Made by a program: the position numbers and the translations under genes
In this document: positions 33,935 through 43,176 of the stretch, piece by piece
Layout of the letters: each line of letters starts with the position of its first letter
Position numbering within the stretch: the first letter of the stretch is position 1
Origin: JADFXI01 sp963784135
GTDB lineage: Bacteria > Nitrospirota > Thermodesulfovibrionia > Thermodesulfovibrionales > Dissulfurispiraceae
DNA length: 64,000 nucleotides
Direction of reading: 5' to 3'
Assembly (NCBI GenBank): GCA_963784135.1
Contig: CAWAQG010000008.1
Span: forward strand, 248,001-312,000
Notes under the pieces: model-generated
Told to the model about the DNA's origin: nothing
Databases searched by the model: none
The model's input: only the letters and a program-made list of their open reading frames with translations

Positions 33935-35059
33935 ATGAGAAAATTATTCTTTATTAAAAAACGTTTTTCTCTTCACGGCGGAGCAGAAAATTACTTAAAG
34001 ACACTTGTTAAGCAGTTAAAGCGGGATTACGAGATCACTATTCTTTCCACACACTGGGAACCGGCTGACGGGATTAAGTTCAAGTACATACCGAGTTCGC
34101 AGATTACCTCTTTCCTCTCCCTGACTACTTTTAACAGGAATGTCTGCAAAGCGGTCAAGAACAATGCCCCCGATTGCACTATAAGCTTTGACAGGACACT
34201 CTGCCAGGATATTTACCGGGCCGGCGAGGGCTGCCACGCGGAATGGCTGGCGATACGGTCAAAGCGGGAGGCTTTTTATAAGAGAATCTCATTTAAAATA
34301 AATCCACTGCATCTGGGCCTGCTCAGCATGGAGAGAAGATTGTTCTCCGATACCCCCTGCATAATTGCCAATTCCAATATGGTCAAAGCCAACATAATAA
34401 AACATTACGCTGTGCCGGCAGAAAAAATTCATTTGCTCTATAACGGGGTTGATCCGGAGCGCTTCACGCCGGAAAACAAAGAGAAATGGCGTAAACACGT
34501 TAGAAATAATCTTGCCCTGCGGCACGATGCAAAGCTGGTGCTGTTCGTCGGCTCCGGCTTCAGGAGGAAAGGGCTGCAGGTCCTGCTTGAAGCTGTGCCT
34601 CTCATCAGGAACAATGAGATACATGTTTTGGTTGTCGGCAAGGGCCCGGCGCATAAATTCAAAGCGACGGCTGTGCGGCACGGCATTGCGGACAGAATTA
34701 TTTTTATGGGGCCCCAAAAAGAGATAGAAAAATATTATTCCGCGGCAGACCTTTTTGTCCTTCCTACGCTTTATGACCCTTTCAGCAACGCAACCCTTGA
34801 GGCAATGGCGTCCGGCCTTCCGGTCATTACTACAAGGAACAACGGCTCAGCAGAGCTTATTGAGAACGGGAAGGAGGGATTTATAGTGAATGATATGCTC
34901 GATGCGCAGGAACTTGCAACTCATATGGCTGCTGCGCTTTCCGGAGCACATCACATGGGCGAGGCCGCACGTAGAAAAGCCGGGGAGTTTTCGATTGAGA
35001 AGACTGCATGCGCTTTTGCTGAAATAATAGACCGTGTAATAAGGACAAAAAACCACTAA
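33935..35059 (+). CDS. glycosyltransferase family 4 (WaaG-like)
   Basis: A 374-aa GT-B retaining glycosyltransferase. The N-terminal half has HGGAENYLKTL for the acceptor side. The C-terminal half has LFVGSGFRRKGLQVLLEA, the donor-binding block FVLPTLYDPFSNATLEAMASGLPVI and the GS-AELIENG tail of the E-x7-E motif. WaaG family members add the first glucose to heptose of the LPS core; the overall pattern (ERRLF, SNMVKANI) agrees with that family. Substrate is inferred from the core-synthesis context. Confidence 0.85.
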   Translation: MRKLFFIKKRFSLHGGAENYLKTLVKQLKRDYEITILSTHWEPADGIKFKYIPSSQITSFLSLTTFNRNVCKAVKNNAPDCTISFDRTLCQDIYRAGEGCHAEWLAIRSKREAFYKRISFKINPLHLGLLSMERRLFSDTPCIIANSNMVKANIIKHYAVPAEKIHLLYNGVDPERFTPENKEKWRKHVRNNLALRHDAKLVLFVGSGFRRKGLQVLLEAVPLIRNNEIHVLVVGKGPAHKFKATAVRHGIADRIIFMGPQKEIEKYYSAADLFVLPTLYDPFSNATLEAMASGLPVITTRNNGSAELIENGKEGFIVNDMLDAQELATHMAAALSGAHHMGEAARRKAGEFSIEKTACAFAEIIDRVIRTKNH

Positions 35060-35108
35060 AATTAACTTGATAATTCCCTGTTGCTTGCTACAGGATTAAT
35101 GGATTTCT

Positions 35109-35166
35109 GTCATTCCGGCTTGTCCGGAATCGTTTTTAGAACAGATTCCCGACAAGCGGGAATGAC
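35109..35166. repeat. palindromic repeat, family A, copy 2
   Basis: 23-bp arms beginning GTCATTCCGGCTTGTCCGG and ending CGACAAGCGGGAATGAC, complementary but for two positions, around a 12-nt centre. It separates two co-directional glycosyltransferase genes. Confidence 0.88.
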
Positions 35167-35207
35167 AATAAGTAAAGATGCATCTTTTAAAATTTAGGAG
35201 AAACTTC

Positions 35208-36389
35208 ATGGCAACTATGGAATTTCATAACATAAATAAAATCCTTGTCATAAAACTCCGGCATATCGGCGACGTGCTTCTGACTGTTCCCGTATTCAGG
35301 GCGCTGAAACAGACATTCCCCTCTGCCCGCACAACGGCCCTCGTCAATGCCGGCACCGAAGAGGTTTTGAAAGGCAGCGCATATATTGATGAGATACTCG
35401 TTTTTGACCGGGCAATCAAGACGCTGCCCGCTCTGGCCAGATATAAACAGGAAGCGGATTTTCTTGTGCAGGTAAGGAAAAAAACATTTGATATGACCAT
35501 TGATCTCACCGGCGGGGACAGGGCTGCGCTGCTTTCCTACCTGTCGGGCGCCAGGTACCGGACCGGGTGGGAATCTAATAAAGGGTTCATCGGAAAGAAA
35601 CATCTCTATACTCACCTGTCGAAGCCTGACGGCAGTAAGCATATTGTTCTGCAAAACATGGATGCTGTCCAGCCATTTGGGATTGATGCGGAAGACCTCT
35701 CCATTGACTTTTATATTCCTGATGAGGATAGAATCCATATAAGGAAAATCCTTGGCCTTGAAGAGCTGAAAAGTGGATATATTGTGCATGTTCATCCGAC
35801 CTCGCGATGGCTCTTTAAATGCTGGAATGACCATTCAATGGCGGAAATTATCAGGTGGTTTCTCGACAGGGGGATGAGAGTGGCAGTCACATCATCACCC
35901 GAGCGGGATGAAATCGAAAAGACGAGGGGCATTCTGTCCCTTGTCGGCCGCCGGCAGGGACTTGTTGACCTCTGCGGGGCCACTACCATAAAGCAACTTG
36001 CCGCGTTGTCCGAAATTGCAGACCTCTTTTTCGGCGTTGACTCTGCTCCCATGCATATAGCTGCTTCGGTCGGGACCCCGGTTGTTGCGCTTTTTGGTCC
36101 GAGCGGTGCGTTCAACTGGGGACCCTGGGACAATATAGAAGGCAATAAACTCAAGAGCGGCTTTGCAGGCGTTCCTTATCCCGGAAGGAACGGAACCCGG
36201 ACATTCGGCATACATACGGTAATCCAGGAAGAGCGGCAATGTGTACCCTGCGGCAGCGATGGCTGCAACGGCAGCAAGACAAGTAAATGTCTCGAGGAGA
36301 TAAAACCGGTCAACTGTTATGGAAATACTGTCCGAACGACTGGAAAAAGGGACGGGCAAATCCAAATGATCATCTGTGCTCCATACTGA
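35208..36389 (+). CDS. glycosyltransferase family 9 (heptosyltransferase, WaaQ-like)
   Basis: About 390 aa. ILVIKLRHIGDVLLTVPVFRAL is the GT9 N-terminus; HVHPTSRWLFKCWNDH and FFGVDSAPMHIAASVGTPVVALFGPS are acceptor and donor sites. A C-terminal Cys-rich tail (CVPCGSDGCNGSKTSKCLEEI) is typical of WaaQ-type heptosyltransferase III. TTTAGGAG precedes ATG 35208, so the extra ten codons upstream are not used. After EEIKP the frame probably slips by one base near 36312: the alternative reading VMEILSERLEKGTGKSK ends at TGA 36370, overlapping the next ATG. Confidence 0.88.
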   Translation: MATMEFHNINKILVIKLRHIGDVLLTVPVFRALKQTFPSARTTALVNAGTEEVLKGSAYIDEILVFDRAIKTLPALARYKQEADFLVQVRKKTFDMTIDLTGGDRAALLSYLSGARYRTGWESNKGFIGKKHLYTHLSKPDGSKHIVLQNMDAVQPFGIDAEDLSIDFYIPDEDRIHIRKILGLEELKSGYIVHVHPTSRWLFKCWNDHSMAEIIRWFLDRGMRVAVTSSPERDEIEKTRGILSLVGRRQGLVDLCGATTIKQLAALSEIADLFFGVDSAPMHIAASVGTPVVALFGPSGAFNWGPWDNIEGNKLKSGFAGVPYPGRNGTRTFGIHTVIQEERQCVPCGSDGCNGSKTSKCLEEIKPVNCYGNTVRTTGKRDGQIQMIICAPY

Positions 36390-37461
36390 ATCGTCAAAGG
36401 CTGGGGGGGCCAGGAAAACAGAACGCTTAAAGAGTCCATCGGCCTCATGAAGCTCGGCGCCAGGGTGCTTATTCTCTGCCAGCCCGGCAGTATGCTCGGG
36501 AAAATTGCGGCAGCGGAAGGGATAGAGGTCAGGACATGCAGGATGAGGAAAGCATTACGACCTCCCCGCGATATCTTTAATAATGAAATTGATTGCCGGC
36601 GAGCGGATTGATGTCATCAGTACCCATAGCGGCAGAGACAGTTTTTTGGCCGGAGCAGCAGGGAGGTTATCGAAGAGACAGCCTGTAATAGTAAGGACGC
36701 GTCATATTGCGCTGCCGATTACGTCGCGGTTCACTTATTCGGTATTGCCGCACAAAGTGGTGACCACAAGCGAGTATGTGAGGCGATATTTGATCAGCGC
36801 AGGAATCGGCCCGGAAAGAGTGGTTACCGTACACACCGGCATAGACTTGAGCAGATTTGACCCTGACAACACCCCCGCCCCGCTCAGGCAGGAGCTTGGC
36901 CTGGGGGCCATTGTGCCTGTTATAGGGACCGTCTCGATTTTGCGTATTAAAAAGGGACATCAAATTCTCCTTGAAGCGATACCCATGGTGCTGGAACGAA
37001 TACCGGACGCAGTTTTTGTATTTGCCGGTGACGGGCCGCAGCGCGAAAATATCTTAAATGCGATAAGAAAATCCGGCCTGTCCGGCAAGGTATTCATGCT
37101 CGGCTTGAGGCAGGATATTCCGGCAATTCTTAACTCGATAGACATTTTTGTGCTGCCCACGCTTCAGGAAGCCCATGGAGGCGTTTTTGTCGAAGCCATG
37201 GCGATGAGAAAGCCGGTCATCGGTACAGATGTCGGAGGAGTCGGCGAGGTCATTAAGCACGGCGTAAGCGGTTATCTTGTTGACCCCCATAATGCGAAAG
37301 CCCTTGCCGATGCAATGATAGAGATGCTTGGCAACAGAGAAGGCATGGCTGCCATGGGCGCGGAAGGCAGGAAGATGGTTGAAGAGCAGTTCAGCACTGA
37401 AAAGATGTGTGACAGCATGTATGCACTTTACACGTCGCTGCTGAATGGGAGAGGCCGGTGA
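36367..37461 (+). CDS. glycosyltransferase family 4, frameshifted in its N-terminal half
   Basis: The N-terminal piece reads LHTESSK, then WGGQENRTLKESIGLMKLGARVLILCQPG in another frame, and after a third slip near 36580 continues as LIAGERIDVISTHSGRDSFLAGAAG. The C-terminal donor domain is intact: IGTVSILRIKKGHQILLEA, FVFAGDGPQ, FVLPTLQEAHGGVFVEAMAMRKPVIGTDVGGVGE. The WGGQE motif places it among GT4 enzymes of LPS core synthesis. The uninterrupted frame begins only at 36583. The ATG at 36367 overlaps the preceding gene (ATGA). Confidence 0.8.
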
Positions 37462-38240
37462 GACCGATACCTGTTCTGATGTATCACCATGTAAACCCGC
37501 ATAAAGGCGATATGGTCACAGTGACTCCGGAGGTTTTCGAGGAGCAAATGCGCTATCTCCGTGAATCAGGCTATAAGACCCTGACGATTGACGAACTGGT
37601 TTCGTATATTGCCGGCGAAACGGTTTTGAAGCAAAAGGCGGTTGTCGTTACCTTTGACGACGGCTGGCTTGATAATTTTATTTATGCCTTTCCGGTAATT
37701 AAACGTTATAACATCAATGCATGCATTTTTATTGTTACTGACTGGGTCAGCAACTCAGCGGCCGACGTATCTCTGTCCGCGGCGGTACCTGCTCACAAGG
37801 AGGCAAAGTCACTGATAAGAAAGGGCCGCTCCGGCGAGGTAATCCTCGGCTGGGACCACATCAGGACGATGCAGGACAGCGGTCTCGCAGAGTTTTATGC
37901 ACACACCAGGAGTCATGCGCGCTGTGCCGCCCTGTCGGGGCAGGAGCTTTTGAGCGAGTTGGGGGAGTCAAAGCAGGCCATTGAAAACCATCTGGGCAAG
38001 CCCTGCCCCTATCTGTGCTGGCCCTACGGGGAATATAATGATGCCGCATTAAAGGCGGCCAGGGAGGTCGGCTATAAGGCGCTTTTCACTACAGTCCATG
38101 GCGTCGTCAATCCCGGGTCCGACCCTTTTGCCATAAAACGAATAGTGATAAAAGACAGCATTGCATGGTTTAAAAAAAGAATGGGGATATATACCAATCA
38201 ATTCCTTGCAGCCTGCTACCTTAAGATTAAGAAGAAATGA
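37458..38240 (+). CDS. polysaccharide deacetylase (NodB domain)
   Basis: A 260-aa CE4 deacetylase with VLMYHHVNP at the start, the catalytic Asp motif VVVTFDDGWLDNF, HTRSHARCAALSG (the metal-binding HxxxH) and LCWPYGEYND. Most likely it removes an N- or O-acetyl group from a lipid-linked or LPS sugar, because it sits between glycosyltransferase genes with overlaps at both ends (GTGA and ATGA). No signal peptide is seen, so a cytoplasmic substrate is favoured. Confidence 0.88.
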   Translation: MRPIPVLMYHHVNPHKGDMVTVTPEVFEEQMRYLRESGYKTLTIDELVSYIAGETVLKQKAVVVTFDDGWLDNFIYAFPVIKRYNINACIFIVTDWVSNSAADVSLSAAVPAHKEAKSLIRKGRSGEVILGWDHIRTMQDSGLAEFYAHTRSHARCAALSGQELLSELGESKQAIENHLGKPCPYLCWPYGEYNDAALKAAREVGYKALFTTVHGVVNPGSDPFAIKRIVIKDSIAWFKKRMGIYTNQFLAACYLKIKKK

Positions 38241-39350
38241 GAATACATCCTCTTGACAGCCTCTTATATCTATCCATGAAAGTGATGAAGTCTTTGGACA
38301 AGAGGCAGACGGGGCTGGAACACTTCAATCCGGCAGCAGTAAAAAATATTCTTGTGGTTTCATCGACTGCGATAGGCGATACGTTACTGTCTACGCCTGC
38401 TATCAGGGCTGTTCGGGAGAGGTATCCCCAAGCTAAAATCATAGCGCATTTTAATGCCGGGAATGCAGAGCTTTTTGAGAACAATCCCGATATCAACGGC
38501 ATTATTCCGTATTACGGGGGATATAAGAAATTTTTTCGCACAGTCCGTAAGTTCCGCAGGCACAATTTTGATCTTGCCCTCATATTTCACGGGAACGAGC
38601 CGCAGGCAACGCCGATAGCTTATCTCTCCGGCGCCCGTTTTATCATAAAGACGCCGATCTCCAGGGAGTACGGATTTCTTCTCAGCAATACCTCAAACGG
38701 TTTCGACAAACCCGGGGAGCACCACGCCATAGACGTCAGGATGAAAACAGCATCATTTGTCGGCTGCAGCGGACGAAGCCGGGAGATGGTCCTTGTGGCT
38801 GATGAGGATGACAGGGCTGTTGCCTCATCATATCTCAGCCGTCTGGGAACGGATGAAAATGCTATAATAATAGGGTTGCAGGTGGGGGCAGCCACTCTTT
38901 ACAAGATGTGGCCCCATCATAAGTTTGTGGAACTTGGGAAGCGGTTGCTTCAACTGGGTCCCAACATCCGTATCCTGGTGACAGGATCGCCCCGCGAAAG
39001 AAAGCTGTGCAGTACAGTGGCCCATGAAATAGGTGATCGCGCCTTTTCGACAGCCGCGGAGGTCTCTCTCAAAACTCTCAGAGGGTTGATCGAAAGGATG
39101 GACCTGCTCGTCACCAATGATACCGGCGCCATGCATATGGCGATAGCCCTTAAAACTAAAACGATCTCCTTGTTCTGTCCGACTTCACCGTCGGGGAGTG
39201 GGGCCTTTGCAGGACCATTACCTGCACAGGGTCATAAAAAAAGGAATGCCTTGTAAACACTGCATTACGAAGAAATGCGCCAGGCCTTTTTGCATGGACC
39301 AGATTTCCGTTGATGAGGTTTTTGAATCTGTCCGGGACGCCCTGCGATGA
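38237..39350 (+). CDS. glycosyltransferase family 9 (heptosyltransferase-like), frameshifted near the C-terminus
   Basis: GT9 signatures are NILVVSSTAIGDTLLSTPAIRAV, LQVGAATLYKMWPHHKFVELGK and LVTNDTGAMHMAIALKTKTISLF. After CPTSP the frame slips near 39198. The correct continuation is WGPLQDHYLHRVIKKGMPCKHCITKKC...DALR to TGA 39350, which overlaps the next ATG. The open frame alone stops at 39256. The Cys-rich tail is common in this family. Confidence 0.86.
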
Positions 39351-40486
39351 AGATTGCTCTTTACAACCTGACAACAACTATTAAATCGGGCGGCGTCGAG
39401 ACCTTCAATTGGGGAATGGCGAGGCGTCTTGCAATGCGAGGCCATGATGTGCATGTTTATGGGGGCAACGGAAATATAAGACAGGCATTGCCTGGAAATG
39501 CCTCTGTCTTCACGTTCCCTTTCCTGCCGCGAAACCTTGTCCCAAACCTCGGTTCCCGGTTCCGAAAATTTGCGGAGAGACTTTCTTTCGCTATCTTTTC
39601 ATTGCCGGCGCTTGTAAGGGGAGACTATGATATCATTTATATCCATAAACCATATGACATGCCTGCAGCTCTCCTGGCATCACTTTTTTCTGATGCGCTG
39701 ACTGTTTTCAGCTCGCATGGGACCGAATTTTTCCCCTGGTACAAATTTCTCATAAAAAGAATACAATTTCTTTTTTCGTGCAGCGAATTTAATGCCGGAC
39801 AGGTGGAGAATTATTGCGGCATCAGGCCCTCTGTCTTGCCAAATGGGATAGATACGGGCCTGTTCCGTCCCCTTGCTCCTGATAGCGCGCTAAAAAAGAG
39901 ACTGGGGATAAACGGCACGGAAACGGTTTTGTTCAGCGCCTGCCGCCTTGTTGGATTGAAAGGGATACGGTATGCTATCGAGGCTGCCGCGGTCATGAGC
40001 AGGAAATATCCCATTGCATATCTGGTAATCGGTGAGGGAGAGGAACGGAGTTCCCTGGAAGCCCTTGCAAAAAAGCTTGGCATAGGGGGGAAAGTTATTT
40101 TTTTGGGCAGAATCGACAACGACCAACTGCCCCGGTATTATTCAATTGCGGACATCGCGGTTTTCCCAAGCGTTGCAGATGAAGCGTTCGGCATCTCAAT
40201 TGCGGAAGCTATGGCATGCGAAGTACCCGTCATTTCAACGCGTGTCGGCGGCATTCCGGAGGTCGTCCCGGAAGGCAAAGGCATTCTTGTCTTGCCTAAG
40301 GACACACAGGAACTGGCCGATGCGCTGGAACAGCTCATTTGTGTGCCTTCGCTGAGAAAGGAACTCGGCAATGCCGGAAGAAAATGGGTCGTTGAACAGT
40401 TCGGCTGGAATGCGGTGGTGGATAAGTTTGAAAGATACTTACGGGCCTGCCCCCGGCCTGAAGATACAGGTAATTTTTGTAAATAA
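39347..40486 (+). CDS. glycosyltransferase family 4
   Basis: A 379-aa GT4 enzyme. SGGVETFNWGMARRLAMRGHDVHVYG is the N-terminal acceptor domain, FSACRLVGLKGIRYAIEAA and LVIGEGEERSSLEAL the hinge and donor domain, and VFPSVADEAFGISIAEAMACEVPVISTRVGGIPEVV the E-x7-E motif region. Its start overlaps the preceding GT9 stop (ATGA), and it is co-directional with the rest of the LPS cluster. The sugar transferred is not predictable. Confidence 0.88.
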   Translation: MKIALYNLTTTIKSGGVETFNWGMARRLAMRGHDVHVYGGNGNIRQALPGNASVFTFPFLPRNLVPNLGSRFRKFAERLSFAIFSLPALVRGDYDIIYIHKPYDMPAALLASLFSDALTVFSSHGTEFFPWYKFLIKRIQFLFSCSEFNAGQVENYCGIRPSVLPNGIDTGLFRPLAPDSALKKRLGINGTETVLFSACRLVGLKGIRYAIEAAAVMSRKYPIAYLVIGEGEERSSLEALAKKLGIGGKVIFLGRIDNDQLPRYYSIADIAVFPSVADEAFGISIAEAMACEVPVISTRVGGIPEVVPEGKGILVLPKDTQELADALEQLICVPSLRKELGNAGRKWVVEQFGWNAVVDKFERYLRACPRPEDTGNFCK

Positions 40487-40571
40487 ATATCCGGGAGCAT
40501 TGACAGGCCCGGATTGCTCAAGGAAAAATAATGACAGCTCTTAAAGATAATAGCGGGAGATAACAGATAGC

Positions 40572-41744
40572 ATGACAATCATTTATCCGGTGCCGGAATT
40601 GTTCCCCGACCATCGGGCCAGGTTCCTCCAAATAGTGAATACGTGCCACGCCATGGCTGAGACAGGAAACAGGGTTGTCCTCATTGCGGGCCTGAGGAAG
40701 GGTTATTCAATAGATGGCGCACTCGCGTTTTACGGTTTGGAGAGAAATGAGAACTTTTCAATTGTGCAGCTTCCCATCCTGCGCAGGGAACAGTCCCGCA
40801 AACTGAGATTCGCGTGGCACGGGGTCTTTCATTTTTTTCTTTTATTGTATCTCTTGTTATACCGGACATACGAGAAGGACAAAACCGTTATTTATCTCAG
40901 GCATATAAAACTTGCCGACTTTATTTTAAAGTTCAGGCGTATAATCGATATGCCGGTGGTATTTGAAATTCACGAAATTTTCCACCTCGGCGCGGCACAA
41001 AAAAACGAAAGATTAAAGCAGCTCGAGCACAAGGTTTACGGCAAGGCGGATGCCCTGGCATGCACATCCTCTCATCTCGGTCATTTTTTGTCGGAGTTTG
41101 CAGGGGGGGCTTCATCTGTACACATAATACAGCACGGCATCAAAGAGGAGTGGTTGGGCCTGCAAAGAAATGCCGCCCCGTCATATATTTGCTACACAGG
41201 CAGCCTTTATCCGTGGAAGGGAGTGGATGTGCTCGTTTCAGCCGTGAAGTATAGTCCAGGTGAGAAATTTCTCATTATCGGCGGAGGGGACAGACTCTCT
41301 GAACTTAGAAGTCTTGCTGAATCCGAAGGGGTAGCCGACAGGATCACCTTTGCCGGTGCGGCGCCCCATGAATCAATACCCGGTTATCTGATGCAGGCCA
41401 AGATAGCAGTGCTGCCTAATGTGGAGAGCGACGAGTCTTTATTTTCATCACCCCTTAAGTTATTCGAATACATGGCCTGCGGCGTGCCGATTGTGGCCTC
41501 GGACTTGCCTGTTTTCAGAGAGGCGCTTAAAGACAGAGAAAACGCCCTGCTTTTTAAGCCCGGGGATGCCGAATCATTGGCCCGGTGCATAAAAGAACTT
41601 GTCTGCAATCACGACCTGGCGCAAAGGCTGGCGAATGCCGCCAGGGCAAGCGCAATAAACTATACATATAAAAAAAGAGCTGAAAAAATATTGGATTTGT
41701 GCAACCTGGTATATAATAAGTTCGGAAAGAAAGGGCGCATATAA
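40572..41744 (+). CDS. glycosyltransferase family 4
   Basis: A 390-aa GT4 enzyme with a less conserved N-terminal half containing a hydrophobic stretch (FHFFLLLYLLLY, probably peripheral membrane association). The donor domain is typical: YTGSLYPWKGVDVLVSAV, LIIGGGDRLSELRSLAE, VLPNVESDESLFSSPLKLFEYMACGVPIVASDLPV. The S-PLK-LFEYMA form is usual in exopolysaccharide and O-antigen GTs. An 85-bp gap separates it from the previous gene. Confidence 0.86.
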   Translation: MTIIYPVPELFPDHRARFLQIVNTCHAMAETGNRVVLIAGLRKGYSIDGALAFYGLERNENFSIVQLPILRREQSRKLRFAWHGVFHFFLLLYLLLYRTYEKDKTVIYLRHIKLADFILKFRRIIDMPVVFEIHEIFHLGAAQKNERLKQLEHKVYGKADALACTSSHLGHFLSEFAGGASSVHIIQHGIKEEWLGLQRNAAPSYICYTGSLYPWKGVDVLVSAVKYSPGEKFLIIGGGDRLSELRSLAESEGVADRITFAGAAPHESIPGYLMQAKIAVLPNVESDESLFSSPLKLFEYMACGVPIVASDLPVFREALKDRENALLFKPGDAESLARCIKELVCNHDLAQRLANAARASAINYTYKKRAEKILDLCNLVYNKFGKKGRI

Positions 41745-41826
41745 TTTATGGAGCTATCCTCAGAAAATATGTTCAGGGACCGCGCCTCATACGCCTGGAA
41801 GGCCGACCGGTGCCGGAGGTCAATAA

Positions 41827-43173
41827 ATGCATAAGCGCCTTATAACAAATGCCGGATTCCTGCTTCTGGGTCTATTATTCTTTATCTGGCCGGTCCCGGG
41901 TACTATTTCCGTCAGGGATATCTCCATATTTTTGCTGTTTGCCATATTCCTTTATAGTGCCTTCAGGGCCAGACCGCTTCACCTCAAAACAAGGGAACTC
42001 GCGCCCCCTTTTGTGATACTGGCCGTACTTACTGTATGGGTCCTTTTGGTGGCGTTCTTCATCTCTACAGAAACTGCATGGTCTCTCAGGGAGATAGCGG
42101 GCCAGTGGCTAATATCGCTACTGGTTTTCGTTACCGCCGCCCTTGCCGCTGTCTCAGTTGAAGATGGGACCTTTTTTAAGGGCAGGAATATTATGACACT
42201 GTTTTTTTCCATACTCCTGGCGCATATCCTTTATGTCGATATTTACGCAATGTATATGTTTGCCAGGACATCTGTTTTACCCGCATTTGTGGCCGGGTTG
42301 ACAGGCGGGAAGGACAAAAGCAGCTATCTGTCACATTTCCTGCTTATGATTCTGTGTGTCGAAATTTATTTCAGGGCACGGCAGAAGAAAGGATACCTGG
42401 CCGTCAATAACAGTTTACTCTGGGTAGTATTGTTGCTCACGCTTTTCAGTGTTTATCTGGAGGGTGTAAGAAACGGTACGGTTGCAGCAGTGCTGCTTTT
42501 ATTTGCTTTTATATTGTTGTATTTTTTCAAAAGCGACCGCAGTCTGAGAAAGCTTGCCCTTATTTCCTCTGCTATTGTGCTGCTGCTTCTATATGGATAT
42601 ACAAGTTCTATAAGTCCCCATTCAGATCAGAGGCATCGATGGAAAACCTTCCTTGAAACCATTCCCCTTGCCCTGGACACCAGGAACAACAAGGCATGGC
42701 TTAATCCCAACAAATATCCCTATCCAAAACTGAAAAGCGGTGAGACTGTCCATGGGTCTAACTACGAGAGAATTGCCTGGATCAAAGAGGGGGTCATATT
42801 CGTAACGGAAAACCCTCTTGGAGTAGGATTCGGGAGGAATGCCTTTGCACATGCAATGAAGAGAAAATACGCCGATGAGGACGTCATTGTGGCCCATAGC
42901 CATAGCGGGCTGGTGGATTTGGCGGTCGGTACAGGCGTGCCCGGTCTTTTATTATGGGTGCTCTTCATAGGATGCCTGATGCTGCGCACGATAGAAGAGT
43001 TCCGCAGCCGGGAAAGTTATTATGGGCTCCTGCTTTTCTTTATTACCGTCGATTTCACAATGAGGTCGGTTGTCGACAGCATACTCAGAGACCATATGCT
43101 GGAAATGTTCATGTTTTTTGCCGGTTTCCTCTATATCCTTATGTTAAGGGAGAAAGAGGAAGTGGTAATATAA
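41827..43173 (+). CDS. waaL: O-antigen ligase family protein (WaaL-like)
   Basis: A 448-aa integral membrane protein with ten or more hydrophobic helices. A large periplasmic loop (about residues 255-340) contains YERIAWIKEGVIFVTENPLGVGFGRNAF followed by VAHSHSGLVDLAVGTGVPGL, the Wzy_C/WaaL signature with its HSH/Gly pattern. It transfers polymerised O-antigen from undecaprenyl diphosphate to the lipid A core, or acts as an O-antigen polymerase; the two are hard to tell apart by sequence. The msbA-like gene follows after three bases. Confidence 0.85.
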   Translation: MHKRLITNAGFLLLGLLFFIWPVPGTISVRDISIFLLFAIFLYSAFRARPLHLKTRELAPPFVILAVLTVWVLLVAFFISTETAWSLREIAGQWLISLLVFVTAALAAVSVEDGTFFKGRNIMTLFFSILLAHILYVDIYAMYMFARTSVLPAFVAGLTGGKDKSSYLSHFLLMILCVEIYFRARQKKGYLAVNNSLLWVVLLLTLFSVYLEGVRNGTVAAVLLLFAFILLYFFKSDRSLRKLALISSAIVLLLLYGYTSSISPHSDQRHRWKTFLETIPLALDTRNNKAWLNPNKYPYPKLKSGETVHGSNYERIAWIKEGVIFVTENPLGVGFGRNAFAHAMKRKYADEDVIVAHSHSGLVDLAVGTGVPGLLLWVLFIGCLMLRTIEEFRSRESYYGLLLFFITVDFTMRSVVDSILRDHMLEMFMFFAGFLYILMLREKEEVVI

Positions 43174-43176
43174 ACG

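Noticed and set aside
41748..41831. 27-codon open frame between a GT4 gene and the ligase
   Set aside because: Short, no recognisable motif; possibly a coupling leader but no evidence supports it.
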